Shown in pieces: positions 7,474 to 10,025 of a DNA stretch of 10,025 bases; position 1 is the stretch's first letter, and every line of letters begins with the position of its first letter. The DNA is from Marinilabiliales bacterium (GTDB lineage: Bacteria; Bacteroidota; Bacteroidia; Bacteroidales; UBA12077). The DNA is taken from positions 1 through 10,025 of the forward strand of contig PKTC01000120.1 of assembly GCA_002869305.1 (NCBI GenBank), read 5' to 3'. Position numbers and translations under genes: made by a program. The notes beneath the pieces were generated by a model. The model was not told where the DNA came from. It searched no databases and was given only the letters and a program-made list of their open reading frames with translations.

Positions 7474-9429
7474 ATGAAAAAATCTACTTTATTAATTTTT
7501 GTTTTTATAACGTTTCATGTTAGCGCACAACTCAATACTAACTATTACATTAGTAGAGGACGTGCACAGTTATTTGCAGAAAAATTTAATGATGCAATTG
7601 AATCTTTTAATGTTGTTATAAAAGTTAAACCAGAACTTGCTGATCCGTATTTTATGAGGGGAATAGCAAAATATAATTTGGTAGACTATCTGGGTGCCGA
7701 ACAAGACTATAATAAAGCGATTGAGTATAAACCGAATTATACTGATGCATATCGATATAGAGGTTATACACGTATTAACCTTAAAAAATATTATCTGGCA
7801 ATAAATGACTTTAGTGCTGCCATAAAGCTAAATGCAATTGAACCAGATTTTTATGTTGCTCGTGGTTTTTGTAAAATAAAAGTCAATCAATACAAGCAAG
7901 CAGTTAATGACTTTAATAAATCGCTAGAAATTACAAAAAAGAACAAAAGAGCATACTTCTATCGCGGATTAGCTAAAAATTTTCTTGAGGATACTCTTGG
8001 TGCATTATCGGATTATGAAATTGCCCTTAAAATAGATCCTGAATATTTAGATGTTTATATGAACAAAGGAATTCTATATTCGGAATGGAATAAGTACGAT
8101 AAAGCAATTAGTAACTTTACAAAAGTTATTGAACTAGACCCACTAAATGCAGGAGCTTATATTAATAGATCAATCTCAAAATATCATCTAACAAATAAAG
8201 AAGCCTCTATATTAGATTTAGATACAGCTATACAAATTGAACCTGACAATTCAATGGCTTTATTTAACAGGGCATTAATTAAAAACGAAAGCGGCAGAAG
8301 CAAAGAGGCAATAAAGGATTTAGATAAAGTGATACAATTAAATCCTCAAAATATACTTTCGTACTTTAATCGAGGATCTATTAAGCTGGAAATGAATGAT
8401 CTGCAAGGTGCATTTATTGATTTTACACAAGCAATAGAAATATACCCTGACTTTGCCAAAGCATATATTAATCGATCTGTGGTTAGGCAAAGACTAAACG
8501 ATATAAATGGAGCCATATCGGATAGAGAAATGGCTGACAGAATTATAGATAACGTTAAACAAAATCAAAACTCATACGTAAGTTACTCAGATACAGCTGA
8601 AAATTATAAAAGTTTAATCACATTAAAATCAAGTAGTAGATTCTATAACAATCCAAAGTTTAACGAAAGAATCATACTTGAAAATAACTACAGGTTAGTA
8701 TTCGGAGAAACTAATAGCAGGTATTTTAATCGCTTGGTTGTATTGTATGAATCATTAGAGCGGTTGAAAGGAAACTTATTTGAAAGAGGACTAATAATAG
8801 AAAATGAGATTGATAAAGTTTTTGATTCAGATTTTATTAATGCAGAAATTAGTAAACTTGATGAAGAATATATAAAAACGAATAACCAGATTAACAATGT
8901 TATTCAGAGTAGCGTCTATAAAACCTTGAACAGAAATTACAATGGAGCACTCTCTGATCTTGACTTAGCGGTTAAAAAGGATCCTAAAAATTTCATGGTT
9001 TATTACTGCAGGGCTAACGTTCGATCAGAAATGATTGATTACATGAAACAACTTGAGCAAGAAAACGAGGTCATCTTAATAAATCCGCTTGGTAATAATG
9101 TGAGTACCATTAAGTCTTACGAAAGTATTCAAGATTACAACTTGGTTATTGAAGATTATATGAGAGCATTGAGCTTAGCTCCAGAATTTGTTTTTGCAAC
9201 CTATAATTTAGCCAATACTTATGTCAAGACACGTGATTATCAAAAGGCTATAGAATTATATAATGCAGTTATTAAGCTGGAACCCATATTCGCGGAAGCT
9301 TATTATAACCGAGGATTAACATATATTTATCTGAAGCAATCGGAAAATGGATGCATGGATATGAGTGTTTCTGGGGAATTAGGATTACAAAAAGCGTATA
9401 CTGTCATTGCAAGATTCTGCGAAAATTAA
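7474..9429 (+). CDS. Secreted tetratricopeptide repeat protein
   Basis: A 651-residue protein with a signal peptide (MKKSTLLIFVFITFHVSA, cleavage predicted before Gln19), so it is periplasmic or outer-membrane associated. I start it at ATG 7474; a TTG at 7471 directly in front is less likely. About ten tandem TPR units of 34 residues run from about 24 to 355, each with the usual pattern, for example AYFYRGLAKNFLEDTLGALS and AKAYINRSVVRQRLND. A segment of about 125 residues (about 360-485) has no TPR pattern and is helical, rich in Asn, Glu and Lys. TPR-like units return at about 490-515 and clearly at 573-620 (ATYNLANTYVKTRDYQKAIE). The end, with NGCMDMSVSGELGLQKAY, is a tail common on Bacteroidota TPR proteins. 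TPRs build a superhelical surface for protein binding; the partner is unknown and no catalytic domain is visible. It is 7 bp behind msrC, so very likely co-transcribed. It ends before a hairpin shared with the convergent PD40 gene. Confidence 0.88.
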   Translation: MKKSTLLIFVFITFHVSAQLNTNYYISRGRAQLFAEKFNDAIESFNVVIKVKPELADPYFMRGIAKYNLVDYLGAEQDYNKAIEYKPNYTDAYRYRGYTRINLKKYYLAINDFSAAIKLNAIEPDFYVARGFCKIKVNQYKQAVNDFNKSLEITKKNKRAYFYRGLAKNFLEDTLGALSDYEIALKIDPEYLDVYMNKGILYSEWNKYDKAISNFTKVIELDPLNAGAYINRSISKYHLTNKEASILDLDTAIQIEPDNSMALFNRALIKNESGRSKEAIKDLDKVIQLNPQNILSYFNRGSIKLEMNDLQGAFIDFTQAIEIYPDFAKAYINRSVVRQRLNDINGAISDREMADRIIDNVKQNQNSYVSYSDTAENYKSLITLKSSSRFYNNPKFNERIILENNYRLVFGETNSRYFNRLVVLYESLERLKGNLFERGLIIENEIDKVFDSDFINAEISKLDEEYIKTNNQINNVIQSSVYKTLNRNYNGALSDLDLAVKKDPKNFMVYYCRANVRSEMIDYMKQLEQENEVILINPLGNNVSTIKSYESIQDYNLVIEDYMRALSLAPEFVFATYNLANTYVKTRDYQKAIELYNAVIKLEPIFAEAYYNRGLTYIYLKQSENGCMDMSVSGELGLQKAYTVIARFCEN

Positions 9430-9430
9430 A

Positions 9431-9460
9431 AAGTCAACAACAAATAAATGCTGTTGACTT
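9431..9460 (-). terminator. Hairpin terminator between the convergent TPR and PD40 genes
   Basis: AAGTCAACA (9431-9439) and TGTTGACTT (9452-9460) form a perfect 9-bp stem with a 12-base loop. Read on the minus strand, the stem is followed by a T-rich run (TTTAATTTTC), a typical intrinsic terminator for the PD40 gene whose stop is at 9481. On the plus strand it starts 1 base after the TPR stop, but no T run follows, so termination in that direction is less certain. Confidence 0.7.
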
Positions 9461-9480
9461 CTGGTATCATTAATATGATC

Positions 9481-10025
9481 TTAAAATTCAGCTCGTTTTC
9501 TTAATTCCTTAATAAAATCTGTCTTTGCCCAATAGATATCAGATAATCCATTTTGAGGTAAATTATGTAACTTTTCATAATCTTTCATAGTAATTGGATC
9601 TGAAACTTCATGATTTTCATCTAATCCATCGCTCATAAAGAATATATATTTACCATCTGGGGATACGCATGCTGACCATTCCCAACGATTTTTACTACTT
9701 ACTGGCTTACCCATGTTCATTGGTTTGCTCCAATTATCATTTTCATCTCTAAAAACAATATAATAGTCTGTTCCACCATAAGTATCTTCTTTGATATAAC
9801 CGGGTACAATTATATAATCCTCATTAGAAGATATGTATGCATTATATCTAACCAATCCTATATTAACATTTTCGGGAAGCTTCTCTTGTTTCTGATAAAC
9901 ACCATCAACCAATTTTGATCTATAAATAAACTCTTCGTTTGTAATTGAATCCTCTGAAGTAAAATACATTGTACCTTTTTTTGTTACAGATGGAAAATAC
10001 TGATCACTTTCCGTATTTATAGGTG
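9481..10025 (-). CDS. PD40 (WD40-like) beta-propeller protein, C-terminal part
   Basis: The last 180 residues of a larger protein whose N-terminus lies beyond the right edge. The frame stays open through the in-frame ATG at 9967-9969 to the edge, so that ATG is internal and not the start. Three PD40-type blade motifs are visible: YFPSVTKKGTMYFTS, YNAYISSNEDYIIVPG and WSACVSPDGKYIFFMSD. Each has the S/P-x-G/E-x-Y-hydrophobic pattern found in TolB-like propellers. The tail DIYWAKTDFIKELRKRAEF resembles the end of other Bacteroidota PD40 proteins. The role and location of the whole protein cannot be settled from this part; such proteins are usually exported and bind other proteins or peptides. 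It stops with TAA and is followed by a hairpin with a T run at 9431-9460. Confidence 0.85.
   Translation of the reverse strand, partial: PINTESDQYFPSVTKKGTMYFTSEDSITNEEFIYRSKLVDGVYQKQEKLPENVNIGLVRYNAYISSNEDYIIVPGYIKEDTYGGTDYYIVFRDENDNWSKPMNMGKPVSSKNRWEWSACVSPDGKYIFFMSDGLDENHEVSDPITMKDYEKLHNLPQNGLSDIYWAKTDFIKELRKRAEF

Noticed and set aside
9466..9479. Inverted repeat ATCAT-TAAT-ATGAT just after the PD40 stop
   Set aside because: Only a 5-bp AT-rich stem; the stronger hairpin at 9431-9460 already explains termination.
9481..9969. PD40 protein starting at ATG 9969
   Set aside because: The frame remains open upstream to the window edge and the upstream residues (QYFPSVTKKGT) belong to the first visible PD40 blade, so this ATG is internal.

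Overview
The window is AT-rich chromosomal DNA of a Bacteroidota bacterium. The evidence is a DUF5916/CBM9-like secreted protein, a PD40-repeat protein, a tetratricopeptide protein with a Bacteroidota-style C-terminus, weak or absent Shine-Dalgarno sequences, and several upstream matches to the Bacteroidota promoter -7 box TAnnTTTG. A more precise rank cannot be read from the sequence. No rRNA, tRNA, CRISPR array, insertion sequence or phage gene is visible, and no gap between genes exceeds about 135 bases.

Layout from left to right. (1) Minus strand, 1-875: N-terminal part of a DUF5916 family protein, cut by the window edge and interrupted by one in-frame TAG. (2) Minus strand, 938-2518: a full-length prfC gene (peptide chain release factor 3), intact apart from one in-frame TAA at codon 227. 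(3) Plus strand, 2624-3895, divergent from prfC: a cysteine-rich protein with a predicted N-terminal winged helix and two ferredoxin-type 4Fe-4S motifs. (4) Minus strand, 3897-5519: a lipoprotein amidohydrolase of the YtcJ/Amidohydro_3 family, convergent with (3) and only 1 bp from it. (5) Minus strand, 5572-6867: a major facilitator superfamily transporter, upstream of (4) and probably in one transcript with it. (6) Plus strand, 7002-7466: free methionine-(R)-sulfoxide reductase (GAF fold), divergent from (5). (7) Plus strand, 7474-9429: a secreted TPR protein, 7 bp behind (6). (8) Minus strand, 9481-10025: the C-terminal part of a PD40 beta-propeller protein, convergent with (7) across a hairpin terminator.

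Most genes look like housekeeping or general accessory genes and do not form one pathway. The most unusual observation is that two neighbouring same-strand genes, one of them a translation termination factor, each carry a single in-frame stop codon while the frame is otherwise perfectly kept. Sequencing error, fresh pseudogenisation or readthrough are all possible; the first two are the simpler explanations. The other item worth attention is the 20-cysteine winged-helix/Fe-S protein of unknown function. I did not find a convincing new multi-gene system.
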